Positions 26,701-41,700 of a stretch of 64,000 bases of DNA are shown here, piece after piece; the stretch's first letter is position 1; each line of letters starts with the position of its first letter. Source of the DNA: Tulasnella sp. 424. Lineage: Eukaryota; Basidiomycota; Agaricomycetes; Cantharellales; Tulasnellaceae. A program made the translations under genes and the position numbers. Location: the NCBI GenBank assembly GCA_019633425.1, contig WSUB01000038.1:62001-126000 (forward strand), given 5' to 3'. The notes under the pieces are model-generated. The model was not told where the DNA came from. It worked only from the letters and a program-made list of their open reading frames with translations, and did no database searches.

Positions 26701-29700
26701 ATCACCATCGTCGAAAACGCCGTGACGATCGAGTGCAGGGCTTGACGTTATCTCGACCACGTTGAAGAACGAATGAGGCCTTGTTTCCTTCTGTTCACCT
26801 TTCCTGAACCCCGAGCCAAGTGCATTCGGCGATGGCTGGTTCTATATATCTCGCTATCTTCGCCCAGATATTCGGCTAACTCGGATTCACCGGTATATCT
26901 CTCTGCAGGTGGCTTGGCTCTGATATAAATACGTGGCGCAAGGAAGGTCGGTGACGGCACCGGACGCTGTCCTCGATCAGGGTGGATGATATGATATACA
27001 TATGAGTTTGAAGCTCGAAGTTGTGGATGTGAATGGATGAAATAATAGCCACTTCCGGGAAGAACCTGACGGCGGAGAACGAGGAAAAATAAGGCTTCTA
27101 ATGCTTCTCAGTATCTACAGCATTGTTCGGTCATTAGAAACAGGTCTGGTGGGGTGATGGGATTCGCGACAGTGGCAATTAGGGGGGTGGCGGTGGTCCA
27201 TACAACGACTATCACCACGCGCACGTCCCATACCTAGGAGAAAAATGAGTCAAAATGTCGCTCTTGGGTCTCGACTGTGGACGTTTCAACGTCCGGTGAA
27301 CATCCAATTCCCCCACCTTCCCACTTGTTCGTCCTGGGCGCAGTGCTCGGTGTTGAACTGGGCTCGCAGGGCTCCTCTTCCGCTCGCCCGAAACTTTCTG
27401 TTAAAGTCGGATCAAAAGCAAACAAATCTCATGCTCGGTGCAACGTCTGGTTCTTAGAAGCTCTAGAATAGGTTGGCCAAGTCCACTCGGCGATGGCCGG
27501 TTCTACATATCGCGCTATCTTTGCCCCCACGCTCGGTTAACTTGTCTTCGCCGATATATATCTTTACGGATGGTTTGGCTTTGATATGAATATGTGGCGT
27601 AAGGAAGGTCAGTGACGGTACCGGACGCTCCATGATATCAGGGTGGGTGATGTCCAAAGCGAATGTGAGCTTGACGTTGTGGCCGTGGTTAGACCCACTC
27701 TTTTGGAAGGCTCTGACGTCCTGCGTAAAAGGGAAAAAAAACCCCCGTATCCATTTCTCGTGATCACGGGAAACAGACCTGGTGCTGTGGTGCGGTTCGC
27801 GATAATGGCAACCGGGGTGTGGCGGTGGTCCGTGGCGTTCGGTGTTGAGTCGGGCCCACATGGTACCTTGTCCCCTCCCCCGCCCGAAGATCTCGGACAG
27901 CGTCAGATTAAAAGGAAACGGATCTCATGCTCAGTGCAACGTCTGGTTCTAAGAACCCCTAGCATGAGGTTGAGAACCATCTCAAGAAGGGTTTATCCGT
28001 ATATGTGTACGCCGCTAGATCAGGCAAGTCCTACCCAAGGTTCTCCAACAGGACCTCCTGGGCGTTTCCCCAACTTGGAGTTTGACTTTTATGTCTATTC
28101 GTCCCACGCGTTCCATGTACAAAAAAATGATAGACTGCGTGTTGGGAAGGGAAAAGATGCTGAAACCTACGCTTCGTTGTTCCGAGCTCTTCTCGTTTCG
28201 ACGACCCTGAGGAGTCTCGTCTCCGCTGCATCTCATGTAGTGATCCCCACTGCCCAAGATCGCTAAACTCCTTTCTGTCGTCTTCCTCTTCTTTTAAGTG
28301 TTATCATTCTAGCTCGGAGTCGGAGGATTCCGATGTACGCTTCGATACACTCATACAAGCCCGGGAAACGAGGCTGGGGTTTCGATCGACATTAAGAGTC
28401 GAGTTCACCGTATTTCTTGGTCCTCATTTTACACAACTACCCTCGACTCCCTCCTCTCCCCCCTTTCCCCTCCTCATCCCCTTCCTCCTCCCTTCCTCGC
28501 TGGATCGAGCATCATGACCCAGTGGAAAGACCCTTCGCAGGTGGCCTACCACGCAAAGGTCTTCTGTCAAGTCCTGCTCGTCCTCATCGGATTCTACGGG
28601 TGAGCCACCTCAGCTTTGGACAGATGAAACGTTCAAGGATACCCGTCTGACACGGACCTCTCCAATCTGAACACAATCGTTGTTACCTATTGCCCCCTTT
28701 CTCTGGCGATTTCGGCGTTTCCAACGGCACCGCCCTGAACCCTTCTCACGCTTCGCCCGGACCATTCACCACGTGCGCCACCATTTTTAACCTAACCTGA
28801 ACACTCGAAACCTGCCCGTCTCTTCGAAACGCCTTTCATCCCCGATTCAGATGGGAGGTGCTCTGCGGGTTGAGCTTCGATGTTATGATCATCAAGAAGC
28901 TGCTCAATCGGGAGCTGAAGCGGTCCAGCCCCACGGTGGTGTACTTTTTCTGCAAATACGGCACGTTGATAGCTATCATTGGACTGTGAGCTGGATGATT
29001 TCCGGACAACGAGACCCTCGGTGCTGATGTATCCTGGCTCTAGGAACATCACCAACAACGTCACGGATAACCTGCCTTGTCAAGTCTTCTACACGGTAAA
29101 TAGGGGACCACGCTTCTCCCATACAAAAAAGTTTAATCTAACCCGACTCCGTTGTATGGCTCTCTTCCCAGAACAACCAATTCTGGGGCAACGTAGCAAT
29201 TGGCGGAGCGTCCACTCTCTTAATGTTCCGGTCGTTACGGACTTACTACGCCAAAGCACAACTACCCATTCCAGGCTCGAGGAAGCAACGTTGGACATGG
29301 CGGACGCTTCCCAAAGTCAAATTGCTGCTTTACATCGGGAGTGCGGGTCAGTGGGCGATACTGCTTTACAACGTCACAACCGGTAAGGATTCCTTCTAGC
29401 TTTTTTTATTTCAGAAACCCGAATCTGAAAAAAAAGGAACACTGGGAACCCCTTATAGTTAAAAGCGCTAAAGCACCTGACGGGTCTTCGTGCGTCGTAA
29501 CGGATACCGATCCGATACTCTTGATGGTGCTTTATTGCTACAGTAAGTCGGTCGGTTTTTCTTTATCGCTTGCTTTGCTGCGAGGTGACGGGGGTTTCGC
29601 CGGATCGGTCTTTTAGCTATGGCATTCGATTTCCTCGTCCTCGTCGTTTGCGCCATCGGACTGATCAGAATCCCCTCTCCTGAATCGCGAATATGGAGAT

Positions 29701-32700
29701 TGGTGTGCTACGATGCGATGTTATGGTGTGCAGGTGAGGGACTTGTATTGAAATCCCGTGACGTCCGCTCACCCGCTGGGATTTTGGGTTTTCGAAGTCG
29801 CGTTTTCGGCAAACACCATCGCAACGGTAAGTATCCGATAGTCGGTTCTGTCGCGTTTATCGGTTTTACTAACGAGTCCCAATTTTGATGTTGCTTTTTC
29901 ACAGGTTTTCATCGTTCTTCGCCTCAATCGTGAGTGTTTCACGACCTTTGACCTGCGTAAGTCCATGCGTTAACCGGGATACTTCTCGGTCTCTTAGCTA
30001 TTATGGAGGTCATGTTCGCTGTTCCTGCCTGCGTTTTAAGGTTCGGAGGGTGCGAAAGTTCGGTCTTCCGGAACTGGTTGACTGACATTGCGCTCTCCTG
30101 CATAGTGCGGTTGTCGCATGTCGTTCCTTCAGGCGTCTGAATAAACCGCGTAACTCGAGCGAAGTGGAGTACGTCCTTTCACCCTGTCCGCCCTCTCTCT
30201 GAGTCCCACTCAAATATCCCACTCATCTTCTCTTAGACTTGGGAATATCGTCCGCAACGCCAACCTCGACGGACCAAGCCAATCGAACCAACCACCCAAC
30301 AGCTACCTCCGACCAACCGTCTACTTCCCCGACGTTCTCCCCCGACCCCTTCGCGGGCGCCCTCCTCACGCGCACCACCGCAGCACCGACACCGGAGACC
30401 TACAATCCGGCTTCAACGTCGAAGAAGTCCATACCATATCCGTTCCCGTCGTCAGCATCAACGCCAGCCGGAACGGGGAAGTCACGTCCATGCCGCCGAG
30501 ACACTACCTCGTTCGGACGACTCCCGTGGCATTGCCCAAGAGCAAGAGCTTCTCCGAAGACGAGATGGTGTCTCGGGATTCGTCTACGGACGGCTCGGGT
30601 GTTGCGTACGGATATGGGTGGGGTACGGCGAAGCACGTGCCTCCAACTTTGATATCAAAGGCGTTTTTGTGGTCGTCTAAGAAGGGCTCCGAGTCGCACG
30701 GTACTTCGACGGGGACTGGGTCGGGGATTGTATTTGCGAGAAGGGGGAGCGAGGACGGGTCCAAGTTCGACTATGACGAGTATGCCCAAGGTGGTGGTGG
30801 AGTTGGGGTGACGGTTGGAGTGGATATCGTCGCCTTGGATGATTCCGAACCTGGAAAGAGAGTATCTGTTGAGGAGTTGAAAGACGACGGTGATGATGCC
30901 GGAACTCTTGTCAGCGTCAACCGAGATTCGGCGGTAGAAACTGAAGAGACCCCGAGACCACCAGATCGCCACGAGAGGCAGAAGGCGTCGTAAGAACTTT
31001 TTGCGTTTGATCTTCGTATATCTTGGACTTAATTCTATGCACATTCGAACTCCGTCCCCCGCTATGATGTGGGACGTTTATTCTCTTTTCGTTATCCCGC
31101 CCTTTCTCCGAGTCTCTACCTTGAGTTGCTGTCAATATTGTATTTCATGTACCCAAAGTTCGTTCCCATATGGTTTTCACATTCTGGAACCTCGTTCTGG
31201 CCAAAGTCGAGGCCGGCCGTGAATCTGATAGCCGACACGCTGAAAAATAAAGGCGATTAGAGATATGATATAAAGATACGGACAACGAGGTCAGCGTCCA
31301 AAAGGGGATCAAGACGGTAACGGTACGCGGGTGTTGAAACACAGACCGAGGACTTCTCATCTCATCACTCTCCATCCTTGAACACCCCTGTCCTGCTCAT
31401 CTCAACTCGTCCCAAATACCCGTCGCTTCTTCAAACGAATGAAAGTCATGATATGTTCACATTTTCCTCGCGACTTCCTCCCTCTGTCAGGGACCCGCCC
31501 CAGACAGTCACGCTGGTGGAACACTAGCCGACAAGCTTTTAAGTGAGCATCAGAAAGCTACTTTAATTCCATCCGAAGCGAGTGCTCACGCCGGGTAGCT
31601 GAAATACCCTATAGGCTATCTCAGCTACTCTAGCTATTAGTCGTTGTCCCCTCTTTTTATTGCAGTATTGTAGTGTATTAGGACTCTGAAGCTGTACAGG
31701 TACGACTCGCGCGAAACAGGCTCGGCCAGATTCTGAACTGACCGCTAGACCCTCGACCGCCCCGTTCTGAAGTCATAAAATAGCCACAAACCATAATAGA
31801 AATACGTTGCCTACTCCAAACAGCCAAATCCTCTCTCATCGAAAACCATGTCACTGAATCAACTCTCTCAGTGCAATAATACTGAGTTGATTGTTTTTAT
31901 TGTACACATATAAGCCGTCTAAGCTAGGTATTATGTAACAATACAATCAACGGTGTTTATTCCTCTGGACCATACACCAGAGCTTCTAGTCTCCAACACA
32001 AGAGATGTCGGCTATCTGAGGATCACTGAAACCATGCATAATGATACAGTGGGAACCATAGAAACCGAGGCCCTAGCTGCTGACTAGACTTTTGGTTTGA
32101 GTTACAAAGCCATGGATACCCCTCGCTGCAAGATATATACTGCGACTAGCTCTCCGTTTTGGGCGAAGCACGTTTTAGAAACATACCTCTGCTCTAGAGA
32201 GTGAGTTTGATCTCTATCTCTAGAGCATCTTGGTTCCTTTGATACCAGCGTTACGTGGTTTGAGTCTCGTTTGAGGTTATCACCCTTGTTCGCGTCGCCC
32301 TGTTGGCTGGCTGGGCGGCTGGGTGATTTCGAGGTTGAACGATTGGCCGCTTGATTGGTCGTACCCGAGTCCTGGTGATCTCGTCGTCGATAGGTTGAGT
32401 TTCCGGCAGCAACGGTGATAATGGTACCCGGAATGCGGGGAGAGGGCGGGTGTCTCTTCGGTCATACTAAAAACACTGGCATGCTTGTTGGTTCTAAAGA
32501 TCGGGTTCGAAGGCGCTCGACACACGAGGTGTGGAAGCGGGGAAGACTGATATTACCTCAGTAGAATTGTATACAATAAGATCCCGTCCTTCAATAGAAT
32601 TCACATGGATTTACGTAGGCTGTTCTTGCGAATGAAGGGAACCGAGGAACCGCTGGGTCGTCTCCACCGAAGGCGTGCCACACTCAACCAATTATCAAGC

Positions 32701-35700
32701 AGAAAACATTGGAATTAACCTCGGATACGATGTCAGTAGCATATTCCTTTGTGATTTGATGTAAACCATCCCAAAACCACCACTTTCCCGTTACTGAGAC
32801 CACAAAACAACAGGGGAACCCTGCTTTTGTCAGCCTTCCGATAGTCTACGTAACGCGGGAAAAGGTCATATACAGAGCAATTCTTCATGCCTTCTATAAC
32901 TTTATACAGTTCACCCGACTGTGAACTCCATATGTACAGCGCACAATCTGTCGAGTGGCATAAAATGGTTATGGAAGCCACCCAAATCCCAAGCCCCAAG
33001 GGAGTGCTCACCGTCTCCAGCAGAAATAACCCATTCATCACTTTCTCCTCTTTAAATTGTAATATTGGTCATACGTTGGATTTTGATAGTGTAAAAACCT
33101 TGCTCACCCAAAGCAAACCCGTCTTGAACAGACCTCTGACCCCAAGTCGAACGAGCGTTTGAGAACGGGTTGTATATTGCAGGAATCCTTGCCGAGATCG
33201 GTCGTCACGAAGTTCCATAGCTGTGGATTGTCATTTTCTTGAGACAGAATTGCGAATGCTCCGTTTCTACTGATCGTAATACTCCGAGGACGCCCGAAGC
33301 AGAAGTCTCGATTGAGGACTTTTCGAGCTTCAGTGTCATAGACTGGTTGGCGTAGATTTAGTGGCTAGCTCTTCCATTTCGTTATCGAACTTGCCTAAGA
33401 TGGCTGCGTCAGGGAACTTCCCACTCCCGAGGTACGCCGAAACTGCGTTTATGAGCCAGCCGGGGGTTCCAGCGATACTGTCCGGTTTTGAGATTTTGCC
33501 AACAATCACAGCGATCCTGAATATTCAATAGCGTGGACGTTGATATCGTGCGGATATCGGTTGAGAGACACTTACTTTCGACCGCCAACACGATCCATTG
33601 GAATTGAGTCCATGTCGATAGCATCGGCGATGGGGAGAAGGGGGATCCAGTCGAACTCTAATTGAAACTGTCCCGATTTGAAGCTCTAATAATTATGTTT
33701 AGAATCGCTAAAACGATAACAAGTAGTCACAAACCATGATGGAAATGCGCTGCCTACTCCAGACAGCTAGGTCCTCTCCATTCGAGAACCAGGTTACTGA
33801 ATCGACTCTCACGGTGAGGCAACGTTGACTTGATTGCGACTATTATGCACCGCTTAGCCGAGTAGCGAACGATACAAGAAACAGTGCTCACTTCTATGGA
33901 CCATACGAAGAGACCCTCGTTCCCAAAGCCCAAGAGGTATCGACTATCTGGGGACCACCTAATGCCTCCATCGATGCAATCTTCAAACAGGATTTTTGGA
34001 GTAGACGCGTGTTCTAAGCTCCAAAGCCACGAGCGCCCGTTGCCCGATGTTGCTGCAACCCATTCCCCGTTTGGAGCGAGGCACAGGTCGCAAACAGGGC
34101 TCTGTACGCGTAGGGAGAGTACTGCTTCTATCTCTGGCATGATTTGCGCGACCGAACTACTGGTGTTACGGGTCAAGAGTCTCCTTTGACAATGTCCCCT
34201 TCGCTCAGGTCGATTTTCTGGCTGGCCGGAAAGGTGGAGAGTTCCCAGGTCAATTGACTTGTGGCTTGGTTGGTCAGACCAGGACGATCTCGTTGAAGGT
34301 GGACCGGTTCCTCGGCGGCCAATGGAATTAAGGTCCATGAGAATGAAGCGAGCCGACGGTCGCTTCGTCGGGTCTTGATTCCAGCAATCTGGAATCAGTC
34401 GCTGAAGAGCATCTAAGGTCGGACGGAAGGGCATATCGACCTTGGGGAGCAATGCTATTGATCCGGGAGGTTGGCCTTGAACCATAGCGAACATAACGCT
34501 GCCATCACCTGAGGCATTAGAATATGGAATACAGTCGGCGATGATCTGTAGTAGATATCTTGTTTATCAAAGGAGAGTTGAAGAATCTAATGACCAACAT
34601 ACCTCGAATATTGTGCACCCCCAGGCCCAGACATCACTCTCCAAGGTATGTTTAGCTTCATTGCTTTGGAAAAGCTCAGGGCTCATATAACGAGTAGATC
34701 CTTTGGTCGACCGCGATGTGGTAAGCCCAGACGAGGCCTCGGAGTCTTCGACAAAGGTGGCTAGGCCAAAATCGCACAAGACTGCATTGAGCTCATCACT
34801 AATGAGCACATTGGCCTAAAATTCTGTTAGCCGACATCCTCTTTGGGAGTTCTGTTGTGAAATAGCTGACCGGTTTGAGGTCTCCATGGCAAATGGGTGG
34901 AGAGCAGCTGTGCAAGTACTCTATCCCCGAAGTTATGCCCCTCACCTGTGATATTCCGACTCAAACGTTGAGATGGTATTCAAGAAGCCGAGCTTTGAGA
35001 ACACTCACGAAGTCTAGTCGAGTTCCCATATCCGCTTGCGCTCGCTTCATGTACTCGGTTACGTTGCCGTGGGCCATGTATGGCGATATAAGTTGCGCGC
35101 AGGCATAATTTTCGCTCAAGTAATAGCCGACGAGCCTCAGGACGTTTGGGTGCTTTGCTCTCGCCCAGATTTTCATTTCTCTAGCAAGGCGCTGGGGGAT
35201 TGGTGAGCAATGATTGTGGTGCAGCAACTTACACAGGAACCAACCATTGCCACCCGAAGCCTCGTTCCTTTGGCCTGTATGATCCGTAACTGCTTGACAG
35301 CAACTTTTGATGACTCATCCAGCGTTGCTAGACATACGTCCCCGTATCCTCCGATTCCGAGTTCAAAATCGTTGAGTATGGTAAGTCGAGAAGGGTCGAT
35401 CAAGAGATGACCCAACTCGTCGAGAGTTAATTGCTGTGAGGCCAAATTATAATCGAGCTTGGGGATTGGAAAATCTCAAGTCGCTTACGAGAGCCTCGTT
35501 ATTCGTCTCCCAGTCCATAGAACTTGACTTATGAGCTGATTCGCTTTACAGTCGAGAGGAAGATAGGGGAAGACAAAGGAAGGTTGTGGCGAGGCGTGTG
35601 TTCGCACCTCGAGGATGAGGTGCCCAATGGGTCTGATCACGTGTGTTATCTCAAGGCCCAAGCGAGGAACGCCAACCTCGACGGACCGAACCAATCGAAC

Positions 35701-38700
35701 CAATCACCCAACCTCCACCTCCAACGGAGCGTCTAATTTCTACACGTTCCCCCTCGACCCCTTCGCGAGGGCCTTCCCTCACACACGCACCGGAGACCTT
35801 TCCCGTTTCAAGGTCGAAAAAGTCCACACCATCTCCGTTCCCGTAGTCAGCATCAACGCCAGTCGGAACGAGGAGTCACATCCATGCCCCCGAGACACTA
35901 TCTCGTTCGAACGACCCATGGACCGTTGCCGAGGAGTGAGAGCTTCGATGACAACTGGGTGGTGTCCGGAGATTCTTCGACGAACGGTTCAGCTGTTACG
36001 ACCTGTCACCTGCGGCGTATGAGGGTGCGGGTATAGGTGAGATATAGTGCAGAATGTGCCCCCAACTCTAATATCAAAGGTGGTTTTTGTGGTCAGCTAA
36101 AAGGGTTCGGAGCCGCACAGCACGTCGACGGGGTCCGGGTCGGGGATCGTTTTTGCAGGAAGGGGGAGCAAGGAAGGATCCAAGTTTGACTATGACGAAT
36201 ATGCCCAAGGTGCCGGTGAAGCTAGGGTGACGAGTGTTGGAGTAGTTGGAGTGGATATTGTTGGCGGATTCGGTTTCAGTAACCATAGCGCTGCCTTTTG
36301 TTAATGTCGCTAGACACCCGTAGCCTACAGTTTCCATATGTTACTGTTACTGTGTAACCCACACTATCATGTATTTTCTTTATTCTTACATACTATAAGT
36401 AGCAACCGTACTAGCTACAATAACAATAACGACATGTATAACGATCCTCATTATCGCCTCGGTCCCCTCTCATTTCATTCTGCCAACAGATATCGTCGCC
36501 TTAGATAATTCCGAACCCACGAAGAGAGTATCTGTTGAGGAGTTGAGGACGACGGCGATAATGACGGAACTCTAGATCTTGTCAACGTCAACCGGGATTC
36601 GGCAGCAGGAATTGAAGAGACCTCGAGACCACCAGATCGCCACGAGAGCGAGAAGGCGTCGTAAGAACCTGTAGCCTGTCTGCGGCATGTTATAATCATG
36701 CAGTCTCTCCATGCATGTACAAGACGAATATAGTGACTGATAACTGATACTAAAGTGTCCATTGCATGACCTCGTTGTGATAGACCAATGCTTTTGCCCA
36801 AGACACGCCTGCGGAAGCCGCGGCCCCATCACTTCAATTTGCTCACTTTACCCCTACAACCCGTCCAAATTGAGCATAAGACGACATTTATTTAGTCTTA
36901 TATGTAGCTTATGTGTATAATAGAGTCAACCTGACGTCCGCAGGAGCATATTGCTGGGCCGCCCAACGCGTCAGGGTCCAGCTCGAGACGTTGGAACTTC
37001 AACTTGGCACAATACCAAAAGCCAAATCCTGATCAAAGGACCGTTGGTCTATCTTATCATTAGAATTAGGAGTGAATATGATGAGTAAACTTGGGTCCAA
37101 TATAGAACTCCTGGTGGATGCAAAACGCATGTCCTCTCCGATGGACCCTGACGCGTGGACCGACAATGATGATAGTGACGCGCTCCTGAGGAGCTTGACG
37201 TTAGCTGTTTTGACTCTATTCTATGTATAATTAGATATAGATCAGACTATAACGTGCTTATTATGCTTATTTTGGACCCGTGGTTCGCTATCGACTCTCG
37301 GTCTTGTCACTCCACTTCGCTCACCTTACCCCTGCAGCTCGTGGAAAATTTGTATTAAATGGTATTCAGCGGGTCTGAGATATAGCTTGTGTATATAATA
37401 GAGCCGAGATAACTGACCGAGGACTGAAGCGGCAGAACGTGGAGAAAATATTCAGAAACTCTCGAAATCCTTGCGTTCAACCCTTTAGTCGTGATTTTTG
37501 CTGTCTTTAGGTCGAACATTATTGATATGATATCATGTCTCACCACAACCCCGACTTTATAACCCTGCTCCTCTCTGAATTGCCTGGAGATTCAGTGAGA
37601 GATCCTAAATGCATCACGACGTCATTTCCGAGCGATACCACCGCGATACGGCATTCAAGGTACTTAGGCGTCACCGATTCCTGGTTCGAGCAGCAAAGGG
37701 CGAAAATGGCTCACGCTAACCCACAAAGCTTGGTACAGACGGCCATGCACCAACGATAAGGCAGACCAAACAACACCAATCTCAGAAACTGTTCGCGGTG
37801 CAATACTGGCTTTGGAAAGCGATGTACCTCATATAGTCGTCTGCCCTCCGAACTAACCAAACTCGGAGAGTGCTCCCTGACCTGTCTTCCTGAAACTTTA
37901 AAGACCAAGCTTGCCGATCTGAGGCAAAATCGAAGTATTTCGTTCACAAGAATAGGATAATTCTATCCAGCAACCCCCCTTTTGCCAGCAACCCAGAACA
38001 ACCCCTCGGAAATGACCAGTTGCGAACAACCCCCAAGGGCCTCAGGGTCCTTACCTCTTGGATTGTCATCTCACGCGACGTGATCCCGTCGTCGCCGTCA
38101 GGGACCTTATATGGCACTATACAGACGCCGCGCCGTCGTCGTCGTCGTCGACGGTGTTGAGGATGCAAGGCGAACTTTTAACACAAGTAGTAGATACTTT
38201 ATATTTTAAAGCATACACTCATTTTTATCAGTTTCCGTCACTGGTGCCTAAATTTTATGCGGTCATTGCGCTGGGACCGATCGCCGTCAGAGCGCACATC
38301 CCTAAAGTCGTTTCTATAGCTAATAGAATATTAAAGAGTTGTTACATTGATGCAATGTGTATAGATGAGTATTTAGCGTGGGTCGAGGATGTGAGCGGCA
38401 GCAAGTAAGTGAATGTTTGCCTTGCAGTGCACCCTCACCACCGTTGACGACGACGACGCCGACGCGGCGTCGGTCGAGTACCATATAGGGTCCCTGACGG
38501 CGACGACGGGGTCACGTCGCGTGAGGTGACGATCCTAGAGATAAGGACCCTGAGGCCCTTGGGGGTTGTTCGGAAGAGGTCATTTGCGAGGGGTTGCTGT
38601 GGGTTGCTGGATAGAATTATCCACAAAGAATATATCAAAAAACTAAAGGTATATTCTATGCGTAAAAAAAAGGGCATGCGGGGGATTAAGGGACATGAAG

Positions 38701-41700
38701 CGGTTAAGGATTCGTGAATGAGTAGAAGTACCGTGCGCCGGGACGTGATAGCGAGACTGCAATGGATTGGGACAAGACAGGTGTGGTATAGAATTACAAC
38801 AGAAGAAAAGAAAAGTCATCTGCCCCGCCGAGCCGAAGAAAGACCATGTCTCTCACTGGTGCTCATGATTACAGACAGCGGTCTTCAGTATTCGTCCCTA
38901 GGGATAGAAGTTGAGCTCGCTCAGACGGTATCGTGGTGTCTTCACATGGAATTCCAAATAGCCCTGAAGAAACGAGGCATCTCAGCGTCAGGGTCCAGGA
39001 AAATTTCCCCGTTTCGGAATACGGTGGTGCACCGCAACGCAGCAAATAAAGGAGACCGGCAAACGTACGTGAATAAATTGCCGCCAGATGTCGGCAAGCT
39101 CGGGGTCCGGGCTGACAACGTTCGTAATCCTCCGGACAGTGTCGATAACCTCGTTCGACAGTTCGTGGAGCACTTGTATTGGGCTCTTCTCTTCAGCGGC
39201 CGCCCGCAGGTGGACATAATTGTCGGTCTCGCCTGCTAATGACTCTTTGTAAAAGGATAGACTGTGTGACATCGAAGGTTAGTCACCGAAGAAGGTTCAC
39301 TGGGCGTCGGGGACTGCTTACATATCACTGTTTCAAGAAGGCGAAGCAAAGGGTACGAAGCGTCGTCAAGTGATGTGTAAGCAAACCCCACCAAAGGGAA
39401 AAAAACGAACTTTGTCCCATTGATAAAATAATCCAGTTCCCTGGTGCGCATGCGCGTCAGCGTGTTGCAAAGGAGATATAACGCCACGGGGGGCTGAAGG
39501 GAGCTCACGGAATGATCTGCACATAGGAGTTCACGCTATCCCGCCAAGCCTTGGGGAATGAGAACTGGGCATAAGGAACACCCACTCCTGTTTTGCTTCG
39601 CAAGTAGATAGGGTACCGGGTTGCTTGAGGTCGGATGGTCATGTCCTTGGTCGTGTATTCTAGGTACATGGCCGTCATAGAGTCAAATGTTCCGCTGACG
39701 ATGGAGTTGGCCCCAGCAAGTGGCCAAAGGTCGAAGGCCTTCTTGATATGTGCGGCAAATCGATCTAACACGGGGTCCAACTGCTTCTGGCCCGTGGAGA
39801 ATCGGAGAGCGAATTGCCCGATGGGTTCAGGGTGGTCCTCGCAGTGGTCGTCGGCGTAGAAGGTGAATGCAGTATAAAGGGCAACAAAGTATTGGATGTC
39901 GAAGGAGCAGAAGGGGTAGGAGCATTCGGCCATGTTGCAACTGTTGGAAAGCATCTTGTCGGTGAACGTAGTACTGACATCGATGTTCCAAGATTCAATC
40001 TCCGTTTGCAATTTTTGTCGTAGCTCGGCATTTAGTGGCGTTCGTGGGGATTGGAAGTCGAGAGCGTTGAGGAAATCTTGAATTATTCGTTTCGTTTCGT
40101 CTTCAGCAGTGTCGGAATCGGTGTCCTAACGAACATGCCAAGCACACCATAAGCATGCCGTCCATGAGCTTAAAGGCATTCCAACGATGACTTATATTAT
40201 TGGAGTCGTGGCAAATTAGTGAGCTGGCCACGTAGGTAACAACCGTCGTTAGCCGAGATCGTTGCCCATCGAGCCAATTGAAAGCCATGTTTGCGCTTAC
40301 CGGGGTTGGGGACGGCTTAGTAGATACATGAGGCCGTACGATACTCGGCTGACTCCCTGCAGTAAAGAGAGAGAAGAGAACGAGAAGAACATGGCGGATG
40401 ATAGTTGAGTAGAGGGGGAAAGCGTAGCGAAGGGGGGGGCGAATGGGAGATGGAATCCGACGTATCGACGAGAGGTGAGTTCCATTTAAGCTCGCCGAAG
40501 AGGATGCACCCATCATCAGCGTGCGTGCGATGGAATGGCTGTCCCAGCCCATAGGTTGCGTAAAGAACGTCTACCCAGGGGAGCGTGGGCCTCGCCAGAA
40601 GCCCCACCAATTGTTACGGGCCATGAGTCGGTTTCCGCGACAACACAATACCCGGCTGATATCTACATACCTCGTGTTGCGTACTGTAAGCCAAGAAACC
40701 TCGGGCAGCACAAAGCCAGATACGGCATCGACCGAAAGACAGAACTTGCGTTCCAACAAAAGACACGTTGATGTCACACAGTCGGTCCAAATCGAGAGGA
40801 GAGCCTCAAAATAAAATACCGGATTGCTGCATGAGGTGTAAAGTGGTCAGTGGCGCAATGATCACAAAGGACGGGGAATCGGGACGAGACGGCGTTGTCG
40901 GGAGGTTCGAGAGAAGCTGATGCCCCCACACGAAATCTTTTCCCAGCCACCCGATAGGTCATTTAGCCTGAGCTGAACTTTCCCAGTCGGCTATTTGGCT
41001 AACTTGGGCTTTCCGTGATCACGTTCACCGGGAGGGTGGTGGTAGTGGAACCTGTTGTACTTATAGACGCCAAGGTACAGTCCCGACCGGAGCGGGAACC
41101 CGATGCAATCAACTAAATATTGAGGTATGCGGAACGTCAAGTAGGGGTACTCTAGAGTGTTGCGGATGGTGGACTGGGAGGTGTGCGAGACTGGGGGGAA
41201 GTCGATGACATCATCAAGGGCCCAAAGCGGAGGTTCATTATCGTCACAGTGACTGCCAGAGTAGGTAGATATTCGTTTTCTGAAGACTCTGGCAGGCCGG
41301 TTTGCCCGATGATTCCGTTAACGCGTTTAATCTATTTTCTTCCAGAGTAAGGCGGGTTTTGAGGTCTATCCTGCCTCATTGAGGACACGCAACACGTTTC
41401 TCCACTTCTCGCGCACCCACGGGCCAGAATGAGCATTCGACCCAGCCACCCAAATCATAGTGCAACGATGTGACGACCCGTCAAACTCCCCGGATCACCC
41501 ATACGCGATTCTCTTCAATCTCAGATAACGCTTTGGCTAGGTGGGCTATAATATTTATCACTCATAATCAAGATAGAAAACAAGAACCAAGTTGTAAATG
41601 TCCAACATGCGGCACAGTAGAAAAATGCTCCCACGAGGCTCCTGGCCAAGCTGGAATCATTCAACTCAATCTAATCGGGGGCGGCCGCATGGTCATTCAG